Below, piece after piece: positions 55,363 to 64,000 of a DNA stretch of 64,000 bases; positions within the stretch are counted from its first letter, which is position 1; each line of letters starts with the position of its first letter. The position numbers and the translations under genes were made by a program. The notes under the pieces are model-generated. The model did not search any database. It saw only the letters and a program-made list of their open reading frames with translations, and was not told the origin of the DNA. The stretch is from Pseudomonas tumuqii (lineage in GTDB: Bacteria; Pseudomonadota; Gammaproteobacteria; Pseudomonadales; Pseudomonadaceae), in NCBI RefSeq assembly GCF_013184545.1, contig NZ_JAAOJA010000013.1, forward strand, positions 1 to 64,000, read 5' to 3'.

Positions 55363-56166
55363 ATGCAACGAATAGCAGTGATGGGCGCCGCTGGGCGCAT
55401 GGGCAAGACCCTGATCGAGGCCGTGCAGCAGGCTGAGGGCGTCAGTCTGACTGCTGCGATCGATCGTGCCGACAGCAGTCTGGTGGGTGCCGATGCTGGC
55501 GAGTTGGCGGCGTTGGGCAAGATCGGCGTCACGCTATCGGGCAGCCTGAGTGAAGTGCTGGATCGGTTCGATGTGCTGATCGACTTCACCCATCCGTCGG
55601 TGACCCTGAAAAACCTGGAAATTTGCCGTCAGGCTGGCAAGGCCATGGTGATTGGCACCACCGGCTTCAGTGTCGAGGAAAGGCAGCTATTGGCCGATGC
55701 TGGCCAGCAGATCCCCATCGTGTTTGCCGCCAACTTCAGCGTGGGTGTCAACCTGTGCCTGAAATTGCTGGATACCGCGGCGCGGGTGCTCGGTGACGAG
55801 GTGGACATCGAGATTATCGAAGCCCATCACCGGCATAAGGTCGATGCGCCATCAGGCACTGCCTTGCGCATGGGGGAAGTCGTGGCCAATGCCCTGGGGC
55901 GTGACCTGCAAAAGGTCGCGGTTTACGGTCGTGAAGGCCAGACCGGTGCCCGCGCCCGCGAAACCATAGGTTTTGCCACGGTAAGGGCGGGCGATGTGGT
56001 CGGCGATCACACCGTGCTGTTCGCTGCCGATGGCGAGCGCGTGGAAATCACCCATAAAGCCTCAAGCCGTATGACCTTCGCCAAGGGGGCGGTGCGTTCG
56101 GCCTCATGGCTGAAAGGACGCGTGCCTGCGCTGTACGACATGCAGGATGTACTGGGCCTCAACTGA
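55363..56166 (+). CDS. dapB: 4-hydroxy-tetrahydrodipicolinate reductase
   Basis: A 267-residue enzyme of lysine/diaminopimelate synthesis. N-terminal nucleotide motif GAAGRMGKTL, catalytic EAHHRHKVDAPSGTAL. Located between dnaJ and carA, as in P. aeruginosa. Confidence 0.97.
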   Translation: MQRIAVMGAAGRMGKTLIEAVQQAEGVSLTAAIDRADSSLVGADAGELAALGKIGVTLSGSLSEVLDRFDVLIDFTHPSVTLKNLEICRQAGKAMVIGTTGFSVEERQLLADAGQQIPIVFAANFSVGVNLCLKLLDTAARVLGDEVDIEIIEAHHRHKVDAPSGTALRMGEVVANALGRDLQKVAVYGREGQTGARARETIGFATVRAGDVVGDHTVLFAADGERVEITHKASSRMTFAKGAVRSASWLKGRVPALYDMQDVLGLN

Positions 56167-56293
56167 GGCGGTTCGTCGGAAGCATGTGTGCTGGCTAGGA
56201 GTTGATCGCATCTGGCGGTGGACCAAAAAGGCACTTTCCTGTAGGCTTCCCGCTTTAGTGTGTCCACTAAAAGTTGCGCAGAATGAATCATAT

Positions 56294-56334
56294 AAAAAAG
56301 CGGGGTGACGGTCGGTACGTCATCCCGCTTTTTT
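56294..56334. terminator. Terminator between dapB and carA
   Basis: A long stem (AAAAAAGCGGG and TGACG pairing with CGTCA and CCCGCTTTTTT) with a T-run on both strands. It lies in the carA leader, 43 bases before the start codon, so it ends dapB transcripts and could act as an attenuator for carA. Confidence 0.85.
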
Positions 56335-56376
56335 ACAATCTGCGTTTGCTTCAAGCTTTGATCTACGGAGGTTTTC

Positions 56377-57525
56377 TTGAGTAAGCCAGCCCTTAAACCT
56401 GCCATCCTGGCCCTTGCTGATGGCAGCATTTTTCGCGGCGAGGCCATCGGTGCCGATGGCCAAACTATTGGAGAGGTGGTTTTCAACACCGCCATGACCG
56501 GCTATCAGGAAATCCTCACCGATCCTTCCTATGCCCAGCAAATCGTTACCCTGACCTATCCGCACATCGGCAACACTGGCACCACGCCGCAAGACGCCGA
56601 GTCCAATCGGGTCTGGGCTGCCGGTTTGATCATTCGCGATCTGCCACTGATCGCCAGCAACTGGCGCAGCAAGCAGCCACTGGATGAGTACCTGAAAGAA
56701 AACGGTACCGTCGCCATCGCCGGCATCGATACCCGTCGCCTGACCCGCATCCTCCGTGAGAAGGGTTCGCAGAACGGCTGCATCCTGGTGGGCGACGACG
56801 CCACCGAAGCGCAAGCCCTGGAACTGGCGCGCAGTTTCCCCGGACTCAAGGGCATGGACCTGGCCAAGGTGGTCAGCTGCAGCGAGCCCTACGAGTGGCG
56901 CTCCAGCGTATGGAATCTGCAGGATGACAGCCACCCGGAAATCCCGGCCAGCGAGCTGCAGTACCACGTGGTGGCCTATGACTACGGGGTCAAGTGGAAC
57001 ATCCTGCGCATGCTGGTCGAGCGCGGTTGCCGGTTGACTGTAGTGCCGGCGCAGACGCCCGCTGCCGAGGTGTTGGCGCTGAATCCAGATGGCGTGTTCC
57101 TGTCCAACGGTCCGGGCGACCCCGAGCCTTGCGACTACGCGATCCAGGCGATCAAGGATGTGCTGGAAACCGAAATCCCGGTGTTCGGCATCTGCCTCGG
57201 CCACCAGCTGCTGGCCCTGGCCTCCGGTGCCAAGACCCTGAAAATGGGCCACGGTCACCACGGTGCCAACCACCCGGTGCAGGACCTGGACAGCGGCGTG
57301 GTGATGATCACCAGCCAGAACCACGGTTTCGCCGTGGATGAAGCCAGCCTGCCAAGCAACGTGCGGGCGATTCACAAGTCGCTGTTCGACGGCTCCCTGC
57401 AAGGCATCGAGCGTACCGACAAGGACGCCTTCAGCTTCCAGGGTCACCCCGAAGCGAGCCCCGGCCCAGCCGATGTGGCGCCGCTGTTCGACCGTTTTAT
57501 CGAAGCCATGGCCAAGCGCCGTTAA
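56377..57525 (+). CDS. carA: Carbamoyl-phosphate synthase small subunit
   Basis: A 382-residue glutaminase subunit. The class I amidotransferase motif FGICLGHQ holds the catalytic Cys near residue 272; the partner motif is GHPEASPG. Translation appears to begin at TTG 56377: GGAGG lies five bases upstream and no ATG gives the conserved start SKPALKPAILALADGS. TTG use is also reported for P. aeruginosa carA. It supplies ammonia to CarB. Confidence 0.95.
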   Translation: MSKPALKPAILALADGSIFRGEAIGADGQTIGEVVFNTAMTGYQEILTDPSYAQQIVTLTYPHIGNTGTTPQDAESNRVWAAGLIIRDLPLIASNWRSKQPLDEYLKENGTVAIAGIDTRRLTRILREKGSQNGCILVGDDATEAQALELARSFPGLKGMDLAKVVSCSEPYEWRSSVWNLQDDSHPEIPASELQYHVVAYDYGVKWNILRMLVERGCRLTVVPAQTPAAEVLALNPDGVFLSNGPGDPEPCDYAIQAIKDVLETEIPVFGICLGHQLLALASGAKTLKMGHGHHGANHPVQDLDSGVVMITSQNHGFAVDEASLPSNVRAIHKSLFDGSLQGIERTDKDAFSFQGHPEASPGPADVAPLFDRFIEAMAKRR

Positions 57526-57560
57526 GCCAGCCGACTGACCCAGGATTCGAGAGAGAGAAA

Positions 57561-60500
57561 ATGCCAAAGCGTACAGACATTAAAAGCATCCTGATTCTCG
57601 GCGCCGGCCCGATCGTCATCGGCCAGGCCTGTGAGTTCGACTATTCCGGTGCCCAGGCCTGCAAGGCCCTGAAAGAAGAGGGCTACCGCGTCATTCTGGT
57701 GAACTCCAACCCGGCCACCATCATGACCGATCCGGCCATGGCCGATGCCACCTACATCGAGCCGATCAAGTGGTCGACCGTGGCCAAGATCATCGAGAAG
57801 GAGCGCCCGGACGCCCTGCTGCCGACCATGGGCGGACAGACCGCACTGAACTGCGCGCTGGACCTGGAAAAGCACGGCATTCTGGAAAAGTTCGGTGTGG
57901 AAATGATCGGTGCCAACGCCGACACCATCGACAAGGCCGAAGACCGTTCGCGCTTCGACAAGGCGATGAAAGACATCGGCCTGGCCTGCCCGATTTCCGG
58001 CATCGCCCATAACATGGAAGAAGCCTACGTCGTCCTCGAGAAAGTCGGCTTCCCCTGCATCATTCGACCGTCCTTCACCATGGGCGGCACCGGTGGCGGC
58101 ATCGCCTACAACCGTGAAGAGTTCGAAGAAATCTGCGCGCGCGGCATCGACCTGTCGCCGACCAACGAGCTGCTGATCGACGAGTCGCTGATCGGCTGGA
58201 AGGAATACGAGATGGAGGTGGTCCGCGACAAGAAAGACAACTGCATCATCGTCTGCGCCATCGAGAACTTCGACCCCATGGGTGTGCACACCGGCGACTC
58301 GATCACCGTCGCCCCGGCACAAACCCTGACCGACAAGGAATACCAGATCCTGCGTAACGCCTCGCTGGCGGTACTGCGCGAGATCGGCGTGGAAACCGGC
58401 GGCTCCAACGTGCAGTTCGGCATCTGTCCGAACACCGGTCGCATGGTGGTGATCGAGATGAACCCGCGGGTATCGCGTTCATCGGCGCTGGCTTCCAAGG
58501 CGACCGGCTTCCCGATCGCCAAGATCGCAGCCAAGCTGGCGGTGGGTTACACCCTCGACGAGCTGTCCAACGACATTACCGGAGGTCGTACCCCTGCGTC
58601 GTTCGAGCCGGCCATCGACTATGTCGTGACCAAGATCCCGCGTTTCGCCTTCGAGAAGTTTCCCAAGGCTGACGCGCGCCTGACCACCCAGATGAAGTCG
58701 GTCGGTGAGGTCATGGCCATCGGCCGCACCTTCCAGGAATCCATGCAGAAAGCCCTGCGTGGCTTGGAAGTGGGCGTGTCCGGCTTCGATCCGATGCTCG
58801 ATCTGAGCGATCCCGAGGCCGCAAGCACCCTCAAGCGCGAGCTGACCGTGCCGGGTGCCGACCGCATCTGGTACCTGGCGGACGCCTTCCGCGCCGGCAA
58901 GACGGTTGCCGAAGTGTTCGAGCTGACCCGCATCGACGAGTGGTTCCTGGTGCAGATCGAAGACCTGGTCAAGGACGAGGAAAAGATCAAGACCCTGGGT
59001 CTGGTCAGCATCGACCGCGATCTGATGTACAAGCTCAAGCGCAAGGGTTTCTCCGACATCCGTCTGGCCAAGCTGCTCGGCGTCTCCGAGAAGAGCCTGC
59101 GCAGCCACCGCCACAAGCTCAAAGTGCTGCCGGTGTACAAGCGTGTCGACACCTGCGCCGCCGAGTTCGCCAGCGACACCGCCTACATGTATTCGACCTA
59201 CGAGGAAGAGTGCGAGGCGTCGCCGTCGGGCCGCGACAAGATCATGATCCTCGGCGGCGGGCCGAACCGCATCGGCCAGGGCATCGAGTTCGATTACTGC
59301 TGCGTGCACGCCGCCTTGGCGCTGCGTGAAGACGGTTACGAGACCATCATGGTCAACTGCAACCCGGAAACCGTCTCCACCGACTACGACACCTCCGACC
59401 GCCTGTATTTCGAGCCGGTAACCCTGGAAGATGTGCTGGAAATCGTCCGCGTCGAACAGCCCAAGGGGGTGATCGTGCAGTACGGCGGGCAGACCCCGCT
59501 GAAAATTTGTCGCGCGCTGGAAGAGGCCGGTGTACCGATTATCGGTACCAGCCCCGAGGCGATCGACCGCGCCGAAGACCGCGAGCGCTTCCAGCAGATG
59601 GTTCAGCGTCTGGGCCTGCGCCAGCCGGCCAATGCCACGGCGCGCAGTGAAGACGAGGCCCTGGCGGCGTCCAAGGTCATCGGTTATCCGCTGGTGGTGC
59701 GTCCGTCCTATGTGCTGGGCGGTCGGGCGATGGAAATCGTCTATCAGGAAGAAGAGCTCAAGCGCTACATGCGCGAAGCGGTGAAAGTGTCCAACGACAG
59801 CCCGGTGCTGCTCGACCACTTCCTCAACTGCGCCATCGAAGTCGATATCGATGCCATCTGCGACGGCGAGACTGTGGTGATCGGCGCGATCATGCAGCAT
59901 ATCGAACAGGCCGGCGTGCACTCCGGTGACTCCGCCTGTTCGTTGCCGCCGTATTCGCTGCCGGCGCATATCCAGGACGAGATCCGCGACCAGGTCAAGA
60001 AAATGGCCCTGGAGCTCGGCGTGATCGGCCTGATGAACGTGCAGATGGCGGTGCAGGGCGAGGATATCTTCGTCATCGAAGTCAATCCGCGCGCCTCGCG
60101 CACCGTGCCCTTCGTCTCCAAGTGCATCGGCATCTCCCTGGCGATGCTCGGGGCCCGGGTGATGGCCGGCAAGACCCTGGCTGAAGTCGGTTTCACCGAG
60201 GAAATCATTCCGAACTTCTACAGCGTCAAGGAAGCGGTATTCCCCTTCGCCAAGTTCCCCGGCGTCGATCCGATCCTCGGCCCGGAAATGAAGTCGACCG
60301 GTGAGGTGATGGGCGTCGGCGACACCTTCGGCGAGGCATTTGCCAAGGCCCAGTTGGGCGCCAGTGAAATCCTGCCCAACAGTGGCTGCGCCTTTATCAG
60401 CGTGCGCGATGACGACAAGCCTCTGGTGGCCGAGTTGGCGCGCAATCTGATCGAACTGGGTTTTGACGTGGTTGCCACGTCGGGTACCGCCAAGGTGATC

Positions 60501-60782
60501 GAGGTGGCCGGCTTGCCGGTACGGCGCGTGAACAAGGTGACCGAGGGTCGCCCCCACGTGGTCGACATGATCAAGAATGACGAAGTCACGCTGATCATCA
60601 ACACCACCGAGGGGCGTCAGTCGATTGCCGATTCCTATTCCATTCGGCGTAATGCGTTGCAGCATCGAATCTGCTGCACCACCACGCTGGCGGCGGGTGA
60701 GGCGATTTGTGAGGCGCTCAAGTTCGGACCCGAGAAGACCGTGCGTCGTTTGCAGGATCTCCATGCAGGAATCAAGGCATGA
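57561..60782 (+). CDS. carB: Carbamoyl-phosphate synthase large subunit
   Basis: A 1073-residue enzyme with two homologous ATP-grasp halves, start MPKRTDIKSILILGAGPIVI, and a C-terminal allosteric (MGS-like) domain. It makes carbamoyl phosphate for arginine and pyrimidine synthesis. In P. aeruginosa an extra gene (PA4757, LysE type) lies between carA and carB; here the gap is only 35 bases. Confidence 0.97.
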   Translation: MPKRTDIKSILILGAGPIVIGQACEFDYSGAQACKALKEEGYRVILVNSNPATIMTDPAMADATYIEPIKWSTVAKIIEKERPDALLPTMGGQTALNCALDLEKHGILEKFGVEMIGANADTIDKAEDRSRFDKAMKDIGLACPISGIAHNMEEAYVVLEKVGFPCIIRPSFTMGGTGGGIAYNREEFEEICARGIDLSPTNELLIDESLIGWKEYEMEVVRDKKDNCIIVCAIENFDPMGVHTGDSITVAPAQTLTDKEYQILRNASLAVLREIGVETGGSNVQFGICPNTGRMVVIEMNPRVSRSSALASKATGFPIAKIAAKLAVGYTLDELSNDITGGRTPASFEPAIDYVVTKIPRFAFEKFPKADARLTTQMKSVGEVMAIGRTFQESMQKALRGLEVGVSGFDPMLDLSDPEAASTLKRELTVPGADRIWYLADAFRAGKTVAEVFELTRIDEWFLVQIEDLVKDEEKIKTLGLVSIDRDLMYKLKRKGFSDIRLAKLLGVSEKSLRSHRHKLKVLPVYKRVDTCAAEFASDTAYMYSTYEEECEASPSGRDKIMILGGGPNRIGQGIEFDYCCVHAALALREDGYETIMVNCNPETVSTDYDTSDRLYFEPVTLEDVLEIVRVEQPKGVIVQYGGQTPLKICRALEEAGVPIIGTSPEAIDRAEDRERFQQMVQRLGLRQPANATARSEDEALAASKVIGYPLVVRPSYVLGGRAMEIVYQEEELKRYMREAVKVSNDSPVLLDHFLNCAIEVDIDAICDGETVVIGAIMQHIEQAGVHSGDSACSLPPYSLPAHIQDEIRDQVKKMALELGVIGLMNVQMAVQGEDIFVIEVNPRASRTVPFVSKCIGISLAMLGARVMAGKTLAEVGFTEEIIPNFYSVKEAVFPFAKFPGVDPILGPEMKSTGEVMGVGDTFGEAFAKAQLGASEILPNSGCAFISVRDDDKPLVAELARNLIELGFDVVATSGTAKVIEVAGLPVRRVNKVTEGRPHVVDMIKNDEVTLIINTTEGRQSIADSYSIRRNALQHRICCTTTLAAGEAICEALKFGPEKTVRRLQDLHAGIKA

Positions 60783-61255
60783 CTAAATACCCAATGACCG
60801 TCCAGGGCGCGCGCGCCCTGGAAGAGGAGCTGGCTCACCTGACCAAGGTGGTGCGGCCCAAACTCAGCCAGGACATCGGCACCGCGCGTGAGCTCGGTGA
60901 CCTCAAGGAAAACGCCGAATACCATGCCGCCCGCGAGCAGCAGGGCATGGTCGAGGCGCGCATTCGCGATATCGAAGGCCGCCTGCAGCACGCAGTGGTC
61001 ATCGATGTCACGACTATTGCCCACACCGGCAAGGTGATTTTCGGCACCACGGTGGAGATCGCCAACGTCGAAACCGACGAAAGCGTGACCTATCAGATCG
61101 TGGGCGAGGACGAGGCCGATATCAGGCTGGGCAAGCTGTCGGTTGGCTCGCCTATCGCCCGCGCCCTGGTCGGCAAGGAAGAGGGCGATGTGGTGGTGGT
61201 CAAGACCCCCAGTGGCATCGTCGAGTACGAGATTGTCGAGGTTCGCCATATCTAG
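60779..61255 (+). CDS. greA: Transcription elongation factor GreA
   Basis: A 158-residue protein with the GreA coiled-coil acidic tip (ELGDLKENAEYHAAREQQ) and the FKBP-like C-terminal domain (SPIARALVGKEEGDVVVV). It rescues backtracked RNA polymerase. It overlaps carB by four bases (ATGA). Confidence 0.97.
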   Translation: MTKYPMTVQGARALEEELAHLTKVVRPKLSQDIGTARELGDLKENAEYHAAREQQGMVEARIRDIEGRLQHAVVIDVTTIAHTGKVIFGTTVEIANVETDESVTYQIVGEDEADIRLGKLSVGSPIARALVGKEEGDVVVVKTPSGIVEYEIVEVRHI

Positions 61256-61667
61256 GTCCGGCAGCCCAAATGCTGGAGCGATAAGTTGGCTGCTGGCCCA
61301 GACCTTCTGGGTCGGCGGTCTGTGGTTGTTGCATTTTTTGGTGTTGCCGGCGATCGCCAAGCTGGGCTTGGCGCCGTTGCTGGTCGAGGAGATCGCCAGC
61401 GCCGTTCGCCCGCTATTGGTGGGGCTGGCGGGGATTTGCGCGGGGCTGCAGGTGCTGGTGCTGATCCGTGCCGAGCAGTTGCCGAGCCTGTGGCGCGATA
61501 TCCGCGGGCAACTGCTGTTGACCGTGCTGGTGATGGCCGGCAGTTACTTTGGCGTGCGCCATTTCTGGTCCGGCGCCGGGCTCTGGCAGATGTTCAGCTA
61601 CCTGGTGATGGCGTTTTGCGGTTTGCTGCTGGTGCTGCAGTCGGTACCTGGCGGCGCCAAGCGATAA
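61233..61667 (+). CDS. DUF4149-like membrane protein, start unresolved
   Basis: The protein body ISWLLAQTFWVGGLWLLHFL onward has four membrane segments and matches the small membrane protein (PA4754 position) that follows greA in Pseudomonas. No ATG or GTG lies near the expected N-terminus. The closest in-frame start is TTG 61233 inside greA; an ATG at 61143 would add unrelated residues. The true start may be a rare codon near 61281-61290. Function unknown. Confidence 0.75.
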   Translation: MSRFAISRSGSPNAGAISWLLAQTFWVGGLWLLHFLVLPAIAKLGLAPLLVEEIASAVRPLLVGLAGICAGLQVLVLIRAEQLPSLWRDIRGQLLLTVLVMAGSYFGVRHFWSGAGLWQMFSYLVMAFCGLLLVLQSVPGGAKR

Positions 61668-61711
61668 GCTGCAGGCTTCAAGTAAGGCAGGAAGCATGCA
61701 GCTTGCAGCTA

Positions 61712-62023
61712 TCAGCCGTGATGGCGGTGGACGTTGGACAGGTTCTTATTGACCTTGGGGTTCTTGCGGTAGATCAGCGCCATCTTGCCGATGACCTGCA
61801 CCAGGTCGGCATGGCCGGCCTTGCACAGCTCGTTAATGGCCGTAAGGCGGCTTTCGCGCTCGACGATGCGCAATTGCACTTTAATCAGTTCATGGTCGCT
61901 CAGGGCGCGCTCCAGTTCGGCCAGCACGCCTTCGGTCAAACCATTGTCAGCCACGATCAATACGGGTTTCAGGTGGTGGCCGATAGATTTGAATTGTTTC
62001 TTCTGCTCTTGAGTGAGCGGCAT
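61712..62023 (-). CDS. yhbY: YhbY family RNA-binding protein
   Basis: A 103-residue CRM-domain protein (MPLTQEQKKQFKSIGHHLKP; KVQLRIVERESR; GKMALIYRKNPK). Relatives bind ribosomal precursor RNA in 50S assembly. Convergent with the preceding gene and divergent from rlmE. Confidence 0.95.
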   Translation of the reverse strand: MPLTQEQKKQFKSIGHHLKPVLIVADNGLTEGVLAELERALSDHELIKVQLRIVERESRLTAINELCKAGHADLVQVIGKMALIYRKNPKVNKNLSNVHRHHG

Positions 62024-62126
62024 AATCTGATTCCTGCATTTAATCTGGTAAAAAACGGCGATCAGTTTACCCGAGCGCCTTGGTTGACGCCCAGATATTC
62101 ATGCTCTGCACAATTCGAGGTATTGC

Positions 62127-62750
62127 GTGGCCCGTTCCAAGACCAGTCAAGGTTGGCTGAAAGAGCATTTCAACGACCCCTACGTCAAAATGGCGCAAAA
62201 GGATGGCTATCGTTCGCGCGCCAGTTACAAGCTGCTGGAAATTCAGGAAAAGGATCGGATTCTGCGGCCGGGTATCACGGTGGTCGATCTGGGGGCTGCG
62301 CCAGGTGGCTGGTCGCAGGTTACCAGCCGCTTGATCGGCGACAAGGGAACCCTGATCGCCTCCGATATTCTGGAGATGGACAGCATTCCCGATGTCACCT
62401 TCATTCAGGGTGACTTTACCGACGATGCGGTGTTTGCGCAGATCCTCGAGGCGATTGGCGGTAATCCGGTAGACCTTGTGATTTCCGATATGGCCCCCAA
62501 TATGAGTGGAGTAAGGGCTGCCGATCAGGCGCGCGCCATGTACCTGTGCGAATTGGCCCTGGACTTGGCCGGGCGCGTGCTGCGTCCGGGAGGCGATTTC
62601 CTGATCAAGATCTTCCAGGGCGAAGGCTTCGATCTTTACCACAAGCAGGTGCGCGAGATGTTCGACAAGGTGCAGATGCGCAAACCCTTGTCCTCGCGTG
62701 ATCGCTCGCGCGAGCAATACATGCTCGGGCGCAGCTTTCGTGGCGGCTAG
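62127..62750 (+). CDS. rlmE: 23S rRNA 2'-O-ribose methyltransferase RlmE (FtsJ)
   Basis: A 207-residue methyltransferase. SAM motif VVDLGAAPGGWSQ, catalytic Asp in VISDMAPNMSG and Lys in FLIKIFQGEGF. It methylates U2552 of 23S rRNA. GTG start at 62127 gives the conserved MARSKTSQGWLKEH. Confidence 0.97.
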   Translation: MARSKTSQGWLKEHFNDPYVKMAQKDGYRSRASYKLLEIQEKDRILRPGITVVDLGAAPGGWSQVTSRLIGDKGTLIASDILEMDSIPDVTFIQGDFTDDAVFAQILEAIGGNPVDLVISDMAPNMSGVRAADQARAMYLCELALDLAGRVLRPGGDFLIKIFQGEGFDLYHKQVREMFDKVQMRKPLSSRDRSREQYMLGRSFRGG

Positions 62751-62937
62751 AGGCATGCAACCAAGGGCTGGCGTGCCAGTCTTATGTGATAGGGAGGCTG
62801 CGGCATAGGGCGCCCAAATAAAGGGTTACAGACGGCGCCTGCCAGGTGCGGGCGTTGTGTAGTAAGTTAGATCGGTACATAACTGGTCGTCATGCGAAGT
62901 GCGCTTCGGCACGGGGCCTGCTTCAGAGGGTAGCTAA

Positions 62938-64000
<1,063 letters not shown>

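Noticed and set aside
58479..60764. Minus-strand open frame of 761 codons opposite carB
   Set aside because: Shadow of carB caused by high G+C third positions; the His/Gln/Asp-rich translation matches no family.

Overview
The window is a piece of a Pseudomonas chromosome. The right-hand third (about 38.5-64 kb) has the gene content and order known from P. aeruginosa PA4751-PA4772: dld/lldD/lldP/lldR, smpB, ratA/ratB, bamE-fur, recN, grpE-dnaK-dnaJ, dapB, carA-carB, greA, yhbY, rlmE, ftsH. The species cannot be fixed from the sequence. The left half is accessory DNA beside the 3' end of the tmRNA gene ssrA.

Left edge to 6.6 kb: the end of an IS5-family element, then a block of minus-strand genes that look like a catabolic cluster for an amine. 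It holds a 2-oxoglutarate-type dioxygenase, a Rid-family protein, an EthD-like protein, a TetR regulator, a polyamine-type binding protein, and a signal-bearing flavin amine oxidase whose stop codon overlaps the start of a di-haem cytochrome c. The last pair suggests amine oxidation outside the cytoplasm with cytochrome c, not oxygen, as electron acceptor.

6.6-20.2 kb: gene debris (RhuM-like and HMG-CoA lyase remnants), a small mobilisation module (mobC, a relaxase, and a mobB-like gene lying wholly inside the relaxase gene in another frame), a two-gene antiphage-type operon (a Cap4/DUF4297 nuclease joined to a HamA-like domain, plus a HamB-like helicase), and two tandem tyrosine recombinases. 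The larger recombinase carries a triplicated N-terminal module and a Pro-Ala hexanucleotide repeat.

20.3-34.1 kb: a complete Pf1-like filamentous prophage bounded by a 26-bp direct repeat of the ssrA 3' end. It has a repressor and divergent excisionase-like gene, an ssDNA-binding protein, coat proteins, an adsorption protein, a Zot-type assembly ATPase, its own secretin, a replication initiator and an integrase. Flanking cargo genes lie at both ends: an unknown protein, an RsmN-like RNA-binding regulator, a PIN-like nuclease and a TIR/deoxyribosyltransferase-like protein.

34.1-64 kb: ssrA, a hybrid sensor kinase, two small secreted proteins, the lactate utilisation locus with a palindromic LldR operator, then the conserved housekeeping block. 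The latter includes a consensus heat-shock promoter before grpE and a near-consensus LexA box before recN.
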